A stretch of 64,000 nucleotides of DNA, taken from contig NZ_CP061913.1 in assembly GCF_019904175.1 (NCBI RefSeq), positions 8,866,001 to 8,930,000 on the forward strand, read 5' to 3'. The DNA comes from Dactylosporangium vinaceum. GTDB lineage: Bacteria; Actinomycetota; Actinomycetes; Mycobacteriales; Micromonosporaceae. This document shows positions 1 through 8,203 of the stretch, in pieces (the stretch's first letter is position 1; the number at the start of each line of letters is the position of its first letter). The position numbers and the translations under genes are program-made. The notes beneath the pieces are model-generated. The model saw only the letters and a program-made list of their open reading frames with translations. It ran no database searches and was not told the DNA's origin.

Positions 1-290
1 AACTTCTCGTCGAACGCCGCCCGCAGGTCGCCGAGCGCGCCGAGCGGGCCGCCACCGCGGGAGCCGCCGAGCGCCAGGACCAGGTGGTCGTAGCGCACCC
101 CGTCCGCGAACGCCGCCCGCACCCCGTCGGCGGTGCCGGCGTCGGCGACGATGCCGCGCAGGCCGGATGCGTCGATCTTCTGCTGTGAGCGGCCGGTGAT
201 GGTGACGGCGTCACCCCGGGCCGCGAACGCCCGCGCGGTGGCCAGGCCGATGCCCGAGGTACCGCCCGCAACGAGAACATGCTGCGCCAT
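1..290 (-). CDS. SDR-family oxidoreductase, partial (C-terminus beyond left edge)
   Basis: Only the first 96 or so codons are present. The protein starts MAQHVLVAGGTSGIGLA, and GGTSGIG (residues 9-15) is the nucleotide-binding turn of short-chain dehydrogenases. The segment VTITGR around residues 29-34 supplies the Arg that usually contacts NADP(H) phosphate, and HLVLALGG near residue 70 stands where classical members have NNAG. A cytosolic NAD(P)-dependent oxidoreductase is therefore well supported; the substrate is unknown and the catalytic YxxxK lies outside the window. The gene is divergent from the TetR gene at 369, and the 78 bp between them carry two perfect palindromes, so it is probably the regulator's main target. 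Confidence 0.85.
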   Translation of the reverse strand, partial: MAQHVLVAGGTSGIGLATARAFAARGDAVTITGRSQQKIDASGLRGIVADAGTADGVRAAFADGVRYDHLVLALGGSRGGGPLGALGDLRAAFDEK

Positions 291-305
291 GCTTGACCCC
301 TTTAT

Positions 306-322
306 CGAGACTCTCAGTCTCG
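306..322. promoter_or_regulatory. Palindromic operator 1 of divergent SDR/TetR promoter
   Basis: Perfect inverted repeat CGAGACT-CTC-AGTCTCG between the divergent SDR and TetR genes. Its length and position fit a TetR-dimer site. It shares the core GAGAC/GTCTC with the second palindrome 9 bp further on. The sequence is directly visible; the identity of the binding protein is inferred from the adjacent gene. Confidence 0.7.
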
Positions 323-330
323 ACAAGCAT

Positions 331-353
331 TGCCGAGACTGACGGTCTCGGCA
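331..353. promoter_or_regulatory. Palindromic operator 2 of divergent SDR/TetR promoter
   Basis: Perfect inverted repeat with 9-bp arms TGCCGAGAC and GTCTCGGCA around a 5-bp spacer. It ends 15 bp before the TetR start codon. Together with the 306-322 palindrome it forms a tandem operator, which would repress both divergent genes. Assignment to the neighbouring TetR protein is inference. Confidence 0.7.
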
Positions 354-368
354 AGTTAGGATCATCAC

Positions 369-968
369 ATGCACCGCGAGCACACCGGCCGCCGCCGCAA
401 CGACGCCGCGCGGCAGGACATCCTCGACGCGGCCGCGGCGCTCATCGCCGACCCGGGTGGCCAGCCGGTCACCGTCGACGCCATCGCCGCCCGCGCGGGC
501 GTGGGGAAGCAGACGATCTACCGCTGGTGGCCGTCGAAGTACGCCGTCATGCTCGACGCCCTCCTGGAACGCGCCCGCGTCGACGTCGTCGACGAGGGCG
601 ACGGCACCCTGCTGGGCGACCTGACCGCCTTTCTGGTCAGCTCGTTCGCCGGCGCCGAGCGCCCCGGCGGGCGCGCCTTCCTGTCCACCGTCGCCGCCCT
701 GGCCCAGACCGACCCGGCCGCCCGCGACCTGCTGCAGCAGTTCACCAGCCGACGCCGCGAGGCGCTGCGCACCCTCCTGCAACGCCATGGCGTGGCCGAG
801 CCGGACCTGATGGTGGAGCAGGCGTACGGCGTCCTCTGGTACCGCCTCCTCGTCTCCGGCACCCCCCTCGACCGCGACTCCGCCGAGCGGCTCGCCGCCC
901 TCCTGACCCTCCAGGCCGACCGCCGTCCATCCACAGTGGACCAATTTGACGAGGGGGCGCGTAATTAG
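369..968 (+). CDS. TetR/AcrR-family transcriptional regulator
   Basis: A 199-residue protein with the N-terminal TetR DNA-binding domain: a helix bundle from about residue 14 and a helix-turn-helix at about 34-58, including the typical AGVGKQTIYRWWPSK. The remaining helical part is the ligand/dimer domain and has no recognisable ligand motif. The start ATG at 369 follows a double palindrome. The protein probably represses itself and the divergent SDR gene, being released by an unknown small molecule. Near its end the codons TCC ACA GTG GAC contain one of four copies of a palindrome discussed in the findings. Confidence 0.92.
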   Translation: MHREHTGRRRNDAARQDILDAAAALIADPGGQPVTVDAIAARAGVGKQTIYRWWPSKYAVMLDALLERARVDVVDEGDGTLLGDLTAFLVSSFAGAERPGGRAFLSTVAALAQTDPAARDLLQQFTSRRREALRTLLQRHGVAEPDLMVEQAYGVLWYRLLVSGTPLDRDSAERLAALLTLQADRRPSTVDQFDEGARN

Positions 969-981
969 TTCGAGTATCGAA
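969..981. promoter_or_regulatory. Short palindrome upstream of ABC exporter operon
   Basis: TTCGA-GTA-TCGAA lies immediately after the TetR stop codon and 25 bp before the ABC ATPase start, followed by an A-rich run. It is the only AT-rich, symmetric element in this gap and may be an operator or part of the promoter. No binding protein can be named. Confidence 0.3.
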
Positions 982-1006
982 AAAAGAGCGACTATGGTCG
1001 CCGTCG

Positions 1007-2020
1007 ATGGCACTCGTGGAAGCACGTCAGCTGACCAAGGTCTTCCGCCGGCCGGAGAAGGATCCGGGCCTGCGGGGGGCCGTCAAACACCTTTTCACCA
1101 GGAGGTTCACCGACAAGGTTGCGGTCGATCAGCTTGACCTGGCGATCGAGGCCGGCGAGGCGGTCGCGTACGTCGGGCCGAACGGGGCGGGCAAGTCGAC
1201 GACCGTGAAGCTGCTCAGCGGGATTCTCGTGCCGACCTCCGGGGAGGTGCGCATCGACGGGCTGTCGCCGCGCAAGGACCGGGTCGCGGTGGCACATCGG
1301 ATCGGGGTGCTGTTCGGGCAGCGCACGCAGCTGTGGTGGGACCTGCCGGTCGCCGAGTCGCTGGCGGTGCTGCGCGACGTGTACGGCATCGACCACGGCA
1401 CGTACCGCAAGCGCCTCAAACGCTTCGACGAGGTCCTCGAGCTCGGCGACGTGCTGCCGGTGCTCGGGCGCAAGCTGTCGCTCGGGCAGCGGATGCGGGC
1501 CGACCTCGCGGCCGCCCTGCTGCACGCGCCGCCCGTCGTGTACCTCGACGAGCCCACGATCGGGCTCGACCTGGCCGTCAAGGACCGGGTCCGCGAGTTC
1601 TTCCGGACGGTCCGCGACGAGGGCACCACTGTCATGCTCACCAGCCACGACCTCGGCGACATCGAGGGCTTCTGCCGGCGGCTGGTCATCATCGACTCCG
1701 GCCGGATCATCTTTGACGGGGCGCTGGAGGCGGTGAAGGACGCGTTCGCGCGGGAGCGCATCCTCAACGTCGAGGCCGAGACCGCGGTACCGGTTGCGAC
1801 ACTGCGGGAGGTCCTGCCCGGCGCGACAGTGGAGCCCGGCGAGACGCCGCTGCAGTTCGCGGTGCGCTTCGACCGGTTCGCGATGACGGCGGGCCAGGCG
1901 GTGACGGCCATCGCGCCGCTGACGAACCTCGTCGACTTCCACGTGGACGAGCCGTCGATCGAGGACGTCATCCGCCGCGTCTACTCGGGCGAGCTCCAGC
2001 TCGAGCGGGACAGCGCATGA
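1007..2020 (+). CDS. ABC-2 type exporter, ATP-binding subunit
   Basis: A 337-residue ATPase that powers an ABC-2 type membrane exporter. Walker A is GPNGAGKST at 57-65, the signature motif is the variant LSLGQ around 157-161, and Walker B with the catalytic acid is VVYLDEPT (Asp181, Glu182). The conserved switch His lies in TSHDLGDIE. About 90 residues follow the ATPase core, as in drug or lipid exporters. The stop overlaps the first permease start (ATGA), so the three genes 1007-3599 are one translationally coupled operon. The substrate is not deducible. The family is the one with two separate DUF990-like permeases. Confidence 0.93.
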   Translation: MALVEARQLTKVFRRPEKDPGLRGAVKHLFTRRFTDKVAVDQLDLAIEAGEAVAYVGPNGAGKSTTVKLLSGILVPTSGEVRIDGLSPRKDRVAVAHRIGVLFGQRTQLWWDLPVAESLAVLRDVYGIDHGTYRKRLKRFDEVLELGDVLPVLGRKLSLGQRMRADLAAALLHAPPVVYLDEPTIGLDLAVKDRVREFFRTVRDEGTTVMLTSHDLGDIEGFCRRLVIIDSGRIIFDGALEAVKDAFARERILNVEAETAVPVATLREVLPGATVEPGETPLQFAVRFDRFAMTAGQAVTAIAPLTNLVDFHVDEPSIEDVIRRVYSGELQLERDSA

Positions 2021-2808
2021 GGGCCTACACCGCCCACGCCCGCGCGGCCGCACTGAGCGCCCTGGCGTATCGCGGCAACTTCCTCATGTCCCTCGGCGGC
2101 GTCGCGTTCCAGCTCATCGCCCTGCTCGCGGTCTGGAAGGTGCTGCTCGGCGGGGCCGGCACGCGGATCGGCGGCTTCGACTGGCCGCACATGCGCAGCT
2201 ACCTGCTCGTCGCGTTCGCGTCGGGCGCGCTCGTCGGCACCTTCGTCGACTTCCGGATGGCCTGGCGCATCAAGTCCGGGCTGGTGGCGCTCGACCTCGT
2301 CAAGCCCGTCGACTACCAGCGGGCCCGGCTGTGGGAGGCGATCGGGGGCGTGTGGATCGAGATCGCCGTCATCGCCGTGGTGGCCACCGTGTCCATGCTG
2401 TTCAGCGGCGTACCCGACCTGCCACCGGGCCCGGAGCTGGCGCTGTTCGCGACGAGCATGCTCCTGCTCATTCCGCTGAAGTTCATCATCGTGTACTTCT
2501 CCACGCTCGCCTGCTTCTGGACGCAGAACGACGTCGGCATCCTGTGGGCGCGCCAGGCGGTCACCGGCCTGCTCTCCGGGGCGCTGGTGCCGCTCGCGTA
2601 CTTCCCCGGCTGGCTCGCCACCGCGGCGCAGTGGTCGCCGTTCGCCGGGCTCACGTCCACGCCCGCCCTGATCTTCGTCGGCCAGGCGTCGGGCGGCCGC
2701 GCCCTGCTGCTCGTCGGGGTGCAGCTGGCCTGGGTGATCGTGCTCTGGTACGCCGCGCGGGCCCTCTTCAGTCGCGCGTTGCGGCAGCTCACGGTACACG
2801 GGGGATAG
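2017..2808 (+). CDS. ABC-2 type exporter permease, subunit 1
   Basis: A 263-residue integral membrane protein with about six hydrophobic segments. The ATG overlaps the ATPase stop by 4 bp. It resembles the DUF990/ABC-2 permeases that work as heterodimers: the pattern is an N-terminal amphipathic helix, a cytoplasmic loop rich in charges (RMAWRIKSGLVALDLVKP) and paired C-terminal membrane spans. That cytoplasmic loop, with its LVKP motif, is shared with the next permease (KLVRPYP), which supports a duplicated origin. It forms the translocation path with the next gene. Substrate unknown. Confidence 0.88.
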   Translation: MRAYTAHARAAALSALAYRGNFLMSLGGVAFQLIALLAVWKVLLGGAGTRIGGFDWPHMRSYLLVAFASGALVGTFVDFRMAWRIKSGLVALDLVKPVDYQRARLWEAIGGVWIEIAVIAVVATVSMLFSGVPDLPPGPELALFATSMLLLIPLKFIIVYFSTLACFWTQNDVGILWARQAVTGLLSGALVPLAYFPGWLATAAQWSPFAGLTSTPALIFVGQASGGRALLLVGVQLAWVIVLWYAARALFSRALRQLTVHGG

Positions 2809-2813
2809 ACGCT

Positions 2814-3599
2814 ATGCGGATCGTTCGGCTCTATGGGCGGCTCCTCGGCGCGCACCTGCGCTCGCTGCTGGAGTACGAGGGCGACTTCTGGATCATGATG
2901 GCCGGGACCCTGGTGATGCAGGTCGTCAACGTGGTGTTCCTGTCCGCCATCTTCGCGAAGGTCCCGGCCATCAACGGCTGGACGTTCTGGGCGGTGGTGG
3001 CGATGTTCGGCATGGTCGCCGTGGCCGAGGGCGTCGGCTCGCTGTTCTTCGAGGGCATGTGGAGCCTGAGCTGGCAGATCAACCAGGGCGAGATCGACTA
3101 CAAGCTGGTCCGCCCGTATCCGGTGGTCCTCCAGGTCAGCAGCACCAACATCGGCATCCACGGCCTGACGAACATCGTCACCGGCGGCCTCATGCTGGGC
3201 TTCGCCGTGTTCCACCTCTCGGTGCCGTGGACGCCGCTGCGCATCCTGCTGGCCCTGGTGATCCTGCTGTCCGCGATCGCCGTCAAGGTCGCGGTGAACC
3301 TGGCCACCAACTCGGCCGCGTTCTGGATGCAGAGCCCCAGCCCGCTGTTCGCGATGGCCGTCCACCAGGCCGGCGACCTGGCCCGCTTCCCGCTGAGCGT
3401 GTATCCGTGGGCGCTGCGCGCGGCGCTGGGCTTCGCCCTGCCGTTCGCGTTCGTGAGCTTCTTCCCGGTCGCGTTCCTGCTGGGCTCCGGCCAGGCGTGG
3501 GTCGGCCTGCTCACGCCGCTCGTCGCGGCGTACTCCGTCCTCGTGGCCGCCTGGATCTTCAACCGCGGCCTGCGCCGCTACGAAAGCGCGGGCAACTGA
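2814..3599 (+). CDS. ABC-2 type exporter permease, subunit 2
   Basis: A 261-residue membrane protein starting MRIVRLYGRLLGAHLRSLL, with roughly six membrane spans. The chosen ATG is 5 bp after the previous stop; a longer upstream frame exists, but it runs through the preceding permease in another frame and is not coding. The loop QGEIDYKLVRPYP matches the coupling-loop pattern of the first permease, so the two probably form a heterodimer with the ATPase at 1007. Exporters of this layout are usually for drugs, lipids or cell-envelope material, but no specific substrate is visible. Confidence 0.87.
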   Translation: MRIVRLYGRLLGAHLRSLLEYEGDFWIMMAGTLVMQVVNVVFLSAIFAKVPAINGWTFWAVVAMFGMVAVAEGVGSLFFEGMWSLSWQINQGEIDYKLVRPYPVVLQVSSTNIGIHGLTNIVTGGLMLGFAVFHLSVPWTPLRILLALVILLSAIAVKVAVNLATNSAAFWMQSPSPLFAMAVHQAGDLARFPLSVYPWALRAALGFALPFAFVSFFPVAFLLGSGQAWVGLLTPLVAAYSVLVAAWIFNRGLRRYESAGN

Positions 3600-3645
3600 C
3601 GGGGTTTGTCCTCAACCCGCCGGGCGCGCCGCCGATGGGGCGATC

Positions 3646-4749
3646 GTGAAGGCGTGGCTCGTCGCGGCCGCCGTCGTGGTCGCGGTCGCGCTCGGCGGGA
3701 CCGCGACCTGGCAGCACTATGTCGGCTCGGTCGAGAACGCGGACCTGCTCGGCGACGCCGGGCGCGACCGGGCCGGGTCGCCGCGCCAGATCGACATCCA
3801 GTCCGCGCCGCGGCTGTCGGGCGGGCCGGGCGGCGGGCCGAGTGCGGACGTACAGCAGCAGCTCGATTCGGAGCCGGGGCGCAACATCCTACTCGTCGGG
3901 CTGGATGCGCGGCCCGAGGAGGACCGGGCGGCCGCGCGGGCCGACACGGTGATCGTCGTGCACGTCACGGAGGGCGGCGACCGGGCGTTCCTGGTGTCGC
4001 TGCCGCGCGACACCCGGGTCGCGATCCCCGGGCACGGCACCGACAAGCTCAACGCGGCGTACGCGTTCGGTGGGTTCGAGCTGCTGGCCCGGACCGTCCA
4101 GCAGATCACCGGCCTGGTCTTCGACGCCGGGGCGATCATCGACTTCGCGGGGCTGCGCAAGGTGGTCGACGCGGTCGGCGGGGTCGAGCTGTGCGTGGAC
4201 GAGGAGACGACCTCGGTGCACATCGGCTGGGACGCCGCGGGGCGCGAGACCCCGCCCTACCGGCTGATCCCGCCGTCGTTCCGGCCGGAGCGGATCGCGG
4301 GGGTACGTCCACAGGTCTACCACGTCGGCTGCCGGCACTTCGCCGGCTGGGAGGCCCTCGACTACGTGCGCCAGCGGGAGCTGATCCCGGACGGCGACTA
4401 CGGCCGGCAGCGCCACCAGCAGCAGCTCCTGCGGGCCCTGGCCGAGAAGGTCACGTCGGCGGGCGTGCTGGCCAACCCGCTGGCCCTCAACCGGGTCGTC
4501 ACCGCCGTCGGCGACTCGCTGACGTTCGACGGCAACGGCTCATCGGTCACCGACTGGATCGTCCGCCTCCGCGCGATAGGCCCGTCCGACCTGACACTGC
4601 TGCGCACGAACGCCGGCCAGTTCCACACCGAGCAGCGCGACGGCCGCGACTACGAGCACCTCGACGCCACGACGGCCGACCTGTTCACCGCCGCCCGCGA
4701 CGACCGGCTGGGCGAGTTCGCCGCCGCGCACCCGGACTGGGTCATCTAG
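3646..4749 (+). CDS. LCP (LytR-CpsA-Psr) family cell-wall glycopolymer ligase
   Basis: A 367-residue type II membrane protein, GTG start. Residues 4-22 are the membrane anchor and the rest is extracytoplasmic. The LCP core runs from NILLVGLDAR through RADTVIVVHV, VSLPRDTRVAIPG, DKLNAAYAFGG and VDAVGGVELCVD, then YVRQRELIPDGDYGRQRHQQ. These contain the Asp and Arg residues that bind the pyrophosphate of polyprenyl-linked substrates in the family. LCP proteins transfer teichoic-acid-like or arabinogalactan-like glycopolymers to peptidoglycan. It lies 46 bp after the ABC-2 operon, so a link to envelope polymer export is possible but not shown. Confidence 0.93.
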   Translation: MKAWLVAAAVVVAVALGGTATWQHYVGSVENADLLGDAGRDRAGSPRQIDIQSAPRLSGGPGGGPSADVQQQLDSEPGRNILLVGLDARPEEDRAAARADTVIVVHVTEGGDRAFLVSLPRDTRVAIPGHGTDKLNAAYAFGGFELLARTVQQITGLVFDAGAIIDFAGLRKVVDAVGGVELCVDEETTSVHIGWDAAGRETPPYRLIPPSFRPERIAGVRPQVYHVGCRHFAGWEALDYVRQRELIPDGDYGRQRHQQQLLRALAEKVTSAGVLANPLALNRVVTAVGDSLTFDGNGSSVTDWIVRLRAIGPSDLTLLRTNAGQFHTEQRDGRDYEHLDATTADLFTAARDDRLGEFAAAHPDWVI

Positions 4750-4758
4750 GGGCGCCGT

Positions 4759-5451
4759 CTAGGCCCGGCTCCACCACCTGGACAGGGTGACGTGCTCGAA
4801 CCCGAGCGACTCGTACAGCGGCCGCCCGAGCGTGGACGCGGTGAGCGTCATCGGCCGGTCGTCGAAGCGGCCCAGCAGCGCGTGCATGAGCGAGCGCCCG
4901 ACACCCCGCGACCGGAACCGGGCCGCGGTCGTCACCCAGTAGACGCCGACCACCCCGGCCTGCGGCACGGCGACGGCGGCTCCGACCGGCTCACCGTCGA
5001 GCTCGGCCAGGTAGAACTCGAGATCCTCGAGGAGGCCGTCGGGAAAAACGACGCCGCGCTGATACGGCTGGAACCGCTCCAGCGCGAACTCATCGACCAC
5101 GAGCCGCTCGACGGTGCGCAGATCACGTGGCGCGCCGACCCGGCGCACGGGGACCTTCGGCTCGCCGGCGGGCTTGTGGGGGTCCAGGATCAGGATCGGC
5201 AGTCGTCGTTCGGCAAGTCCCTGGGAGCCCAGGTCGAGCGCCCCGAACGCGTCCTCGACCACGACCCGGCCGGCCGGCACGACTACCGAGTCGACCGCCC
5301 GCACCGTCAGGATCCGGGTGCCGTAGCGCTCGTCGCCCCGGACCTCCAGCCACCCGTCGCCCACCTCGACGCCGTACCCCCTGGCCCGGGCGATCCGGCT
5401 CCACAACTCCGCCGCATTCCCGGCGGCCAGCGTCAACGCGTCCCCGTTCAT
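4759..5451 (-). CDS. GNAT-family N-acetyltransferase
   Basis: A 230-residue protein with a GNAT fold in its C-terminal half. Acetyl-CoA motif A is VYWVTTAARFRSRGVGRSLM, with the RxxGxG-like RSRGVG, followed by a helix and the typical C-terminal LYESLGFEHV strand. The first 110 residues are an extra domain without clear motifs; such two-part GNATs are common in actinomycetes. It converges on the LCP gene with 9 bp between the stops. Acceptor substrate unknown. Confidence 0.82.
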   Translation of the reverse strand: MNGDALTLAAGNAAELWSRIARARGYGVEVGDGWLEVRGDERYGTRILTVRAVDSVVVPAGRVVVEDAFGALDLGSQGLAERRLPILILDPHKPAGEPKVPVRRVGAPRDLRTVERLVVDEFALERFQPYQRGVVFPDGLLEDLEFYLAELDGEPVGAAVAVPQAGVVGVYWVTTAARFRSRGVGRSLMHALLGRFDDRPMTLTASTLGRPLYESLGFEHVTLSRWWSRA

Positions 5452-5460
5452 CCCGGCAGC

Positions 5461-5574
5461 CTAGGCGCTCTGCGGCCGTTCGTGAGGAACCGGCCGACCG
5501 CCCACCGGCCAGGCAAAGGCCCTGACGATCAGCAGCCCCGTGAAGTCGCCCGTGTCCGCGGCGGCGCCGACCAT
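5461..5574 (-). CDS. Possible small protein (37 aa) upstream of GNAT gene
   Basis: A short frame starting MVGAAADTGDFTGLLIV, with a plausible ribosome-binding site GAAGG five bases before its ATG. The stop is 9 bp before the GNAT start on the same strand. It lies directly behind the divergent TetR-type operator at 5618, exactly where a TetR target gene would begin. It matches nothing I recognise. It could be a leader peptide, a real small protein, or the remnant of a deleted target gene. Confidence 0.35.
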   Translation of the reverse strand: MVGAAADTGDFTGLLIVRAFAWPVGGRPVPHERPQSA

Positions 5575-5617
5575 GAGTGCCTTCGCCCGGGGTGACCAAC
5601 GGGCCCGGTGATAAAGT

Positions 5618-5631
5618 GGAGGAGTACCTCC
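5618..5631. promoter_or_regulatory. Probable TetR operator
   Basis: Inverted repeat GGAGG-AGTA-CCTCC, 16 bp before the TetR start at 5648 and preceded by the AT-rich ATAAAGT. AGTGGAGG-type palindromes are common operators of actinobacterial TetR repressors. It would control the TetR gene and the leftward transcript of the small frame and GNAT. Confidence 0.55.
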
Positions 5632-5647
5632 GATCAGGGCAGGTTGT

Positions 5648-6202
5648 ATGACGACGCAGCCGGGTGTGCGGCGGCCGCAGCGGGCTGACGCGCGGCGCAA
5701 CTTCGACGCGCTCATCGCGGCCGCGCGGGAGGCGTTCGCCGAGCACGGGACGGGTGCGTCGCTCGAGGACATCGCGCGGCGGGCCGGGGTGGGGATCGGG
5801 ACGCTGTACCGCAACTTCCCGACCCGGCAGGACCTGTTCGACGCGGTCTACCTCGGGGAGCTCGACGCGCTCTGCCGGGCCGCGGACGACGTCGCCGGGC
5901 TCGCACCCTGGGACGCGCTGGCGGCGTGGCTGCGCCGGTTCGTCGGCTACGTCGCGACCAAGCGGGCCATCTACGAGGAGATCAACCGCGACTCCGAGAT
6001 GGTCCGCGGCGCGCGCGAGGCGATGTACGCCGCGTTCGCGCCCCTGCTCGCCCGGGCCCAGGAGTCCGGCGCGGCGCGGCGCGACGTGAGCACCGACGAC
6101 CTGCTGCGGCTCGTCTCGGGGCTGACCGCGGGCGGCTACGTCGACGAGGCGCAACGCGAGCGCGTCCTCACGGTTGCGCTGGACGGCGTGCGCGCGCGTT
6201 AG
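5648..6202 (+). CDS. TetR/AcrR-family transcriptional regulator
   Basis: A 184-residue repressor. The N-terminal HTH reads ASLEDIARRAGVGIGTLYRNFPTRQDLF at about residues 37-65, a textbook TetR recognition region. The C-terminal ligand domain is short and resembles the subgroup that regulates oxidoreductases. ATG 5648 follows GGGCAGGTTGT. It probably binds the GGAGG/CCTCC palindrome just upstream and controls the divergent unit, whose first frame appears truncated. Confidence 0.9.
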   Translation: MTTQPGVRRPQRADARRNFDALIAAAREAFAEHGTGASLEDIARRAGVGIGTLYRNFPTRQDLFDAVYLGELDALCRAADDVAGLAPWDALAAWLRRFVGYVATKRAIYEEINRDSEMVRGAREAMYAAFAPLLARAQESGAARRDVSTDDLLRLVSGLTAGGYVDEAQRERVLTVALDGVRAR

Positions 6203-6221
6203 TTTTCCGGCGTGTCCGGGT

Positions 6222-6482
6222 ATGACCGCGCGCATGGGTGTCGATCTGCTGCACAAGCCGGTCGTTGATCTGGCCGGTATGCCCGTCGGAACCGTCGACG
6301 GGGTCGAGACGGTGGTCGGGGTGGACGGCACGCGCGAGATCTCGGCGCTCGTCGTCGAGCCGCGGCGGTGGTTCGGGTTCGGCGACCCGGCTGCGCGGAT
6401 GCGCATCTCCTGGGACCTGGTGGCCTTCTGTGACCGCAGCATCACGCTCATGGTCCGGAAAAACCGCCTCCGGCTGTCCTGA
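6222..6482 (+). CDS. PRC-barrel domain protein
   Basis: A small protein of 86 residues (82 if the second ATG at 6234 is used). It reads GVDLLHKPVVDLAGMPVGTVDGVE, then SALVVEPRRWFGFG and RISWDLVAFCDRSITLMV. This is the strand pattern of a PRC-barrel: a conserved 'built-in property of the molecule' beta-barrel found in RimM, in photosynthetic reaction centre H subunits and in small stand-alone proteins. The role of stand-alone forms is unknown; binding to RNA, ribosomes or membranes has been suggested for relatives. It stands alone between TetR and gnd. Confidence 0.65.
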   Translation: MTARMGVDLLHKPVVDLAGMPVGTVDGVETVVGVDGTREISALVVEPRRWFGFGDPAARMRISWDLVAFCDRSITLMVRKNRLRLS

Positions 6483-6589
6483 TCCTTGGAACAGGTAGCG
6501 TCTTGTCCAACGTGCGCTTCGAGCCGTGATCACGGGGTAGTGATCGCCGGTCCGGGGCATGGAGCTCGACTGGATGAGGTGCATCGCAG

Positions 6590-8026
6590 ATGTCCGACCT
6601 GGCGCAGATCGGCGTGACCGGTCTCGCGGTGATGGGCCGCAACCTGGCCCGGAACCTGGCCCGCAATGGTTACACCGTCGCCGTGCACAACCGCTCGTAC
6701 GAGCGGACGCGGCGGCTGGCCGACGAGTTCGGGCACGAGGGCACCTTCGTGCCGAGCGAGTCGATGGCCGACTTCGTCGCCTCCCTCGCCCGCCCGCGGG
6801 CGGTCATCATCATGGTCAAGGCCGGCGGCCCGACGGACGCCGTCATCGACGAGCTCGTGCCCCTCCTGGAGGAGGGCGACATCGTCATCGACGCCGGCAA
6901 CGCCCACTTCGCCGACACCCGCCGTCGCGAGCAGTCGCTGCGCGACAAGGGCCTGCACTTCGTCGGCACCGGCGTGTCCGGCGGCGAGGAGGGCGCCCTG
7001 CTCGGCCCGAGCATCATGCCGGGCGGCTCCCCCGAGTCGTACGAGAAGCTCGGCCCCATCTTCGAGAAGATCTCGGCCAAGGTCGACGGCACGCCGTGCT
7101 GCGTGCACATCGGCCCCGACGGCGCCGGGCACTTCGTGAAGATGGTGCACAACGGCATCGAGTATGCGGACATGCAGCTCATCGCCGAGGCGTACGACCT
7201 GCTGCGGGCCGGCCTGGGTGCCACGCCGGCCGAGATCGCCGACATCTTCCGGACCTGGAACACCGGCGACCTCGAGTCGTTCCTGATCGAGATCACCGCC
7301 GACGTGCTCTCCCAGACCGACGCCGACACCGGCCAGGCGTTCGTGGACATCGTCCTGGACCAGGCCGAGCAGAAGGGCACCGGCCGCTGGACCGTGCAGA
7401 GCGCGCTGGACCTGGGCGTGCCGATCACGGGCATCGCCGAGGCCACCTTCGCCCGCTCCCTGTCCGGCCACGCCGACCAGCGCGACGCCGCCCGGGCCGC
7501 CTTCGGCACCGACGTCGCCGAGCTGTCGATCGCCGACCGCGACCAGTTCATCGAGGACGTGCGGGCCGCCCTGTACGCCTCGAAGATCGTCGCCTACGCC
7601 CAGGGCTTCGACCACATCCAGGCCGGCAGCGAGGAGTTCGGCTGGAACATCGACCGCGGCCGGGTCTCCACCATCTGGCGCGGCGGCTGCATCATCCGGG
7701 CCCGCTTCCTGAACCGCATCCGCGAGGCCTACGACGAGAACCCGGACCTGAAGAGCCTGATGGTCGCCCCGTACTTCGCGGACGCCGTCAACGCCGGCGT
7801 GCCGAGCTGGCGGCGGGTCGTGGCCGCGGCCGCGGCGGCGGGCATCCCGACCCCGGCGTTCTCCTCGTCGCTGTCGTACTTCGACGGCCTGCGCGCCTCC
7901 CGCCTGCCGGCCTCGCTCATCCAGGGCCTGCGCGACAACTTCGGCGCGCACACCTACAAGCGCACCGACCGCGAGGGCACGTTCCACGTCGAGTGGGCCG
8001 GTGACAAGAAGGAACACAGCGCATAA
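6590..8026 (+). CDS. gnd: 6-phosphogluconate dehydrogenase, decarboxylating
   Basis: A 478-residue enzyme of the oxidative pentose phosphate pathway that converts 6-phosphogluconate and NADP+ to ribulose 5-phosphate, CO2 and NADPH in the cytosol. The dinucleotide fold begins GVTGLAVMGRNLARNL, with the HNRSYERT segment that selects NADP. The substrate region VGTGVSGGEEGALLGPSIMPGG and the catalytic KMVHNGIEYADMQ (Lys and Asn) are intact. The C-terminal tail has the conserved FSSSLSYFDG and RTDREGTFH. The length is that of the long-chain (about 470 aa) class. It is monocistronic, ended by the hairpin at 8034. Confidence 0.97.
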   Translation: MSDLAQIGVTGLAVMGRNLARNLARNGYTVAVHNRSYERTRRLADEFGHEGTFVPSESMADFVASLARPRAVIIMVKAGGPTDAVIDELVPLLEEGDIVIDAGNAHFADTRRREQSLRDKGLHFVGTGVSGGEEGALLGPSIMPGGSPESYEKLGPIFEKISAKVDGTPCCVHIGPDGAGHFVKMVHNGIEYADMQLIAEAYDLLRAGLGATPAEIADIFRTWNTGDLESFLIEITADVLSQTDADTGQAFVDIVLDQAEQKGTGRWTVQSALDLGVPITGIAEATFARSLSGHADQRDAARAAFGTDVAELSIADRDQFIEDVRAALYASKIVAYAQGFDHIQAGSEEFGWNIDRGRVSTIWRGGCIIRARFLNRIREAYDENPDLKSLMVAPYFADAVNAGVPSWRRVVAAAAAAGIPTPAFSSSLSYFDGLRASRLPASLIQGLRDNFGAHTYKRTDREGTFHVEWAGDKKEHSA

Positions 8027-8033
8027 CGCCGGC

Positions 8034-8070
8034 CCGGTGCGCTCCGCCGACGACTCGCGGAGCGCACCGG
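8034..8070 (+). terminator. Strong hairpin terminator after gnd
   Basis: A perfect 13-bp stem, CCGGTGCGCTCCG and its complement, around an 11-nt loop, beginning 8 bp after the gnd stop. There is no U-tract, as is usual for actinobacterial hairpin terminators. Confidence 0.8.
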
Positions 8071-8203
8071 CCCGTCCGCGGCGGCGCGGCCCGAGCGCGG
8101 AAAAGTCACCGAACTTGACCTTTCACCGGTGGAATGTTTGACGCGACACCTACGTTGTAGGGCGCAGAAGCAAGAGCTACAGCCGGTGAAGGTGGCGTTC
8201 GAG

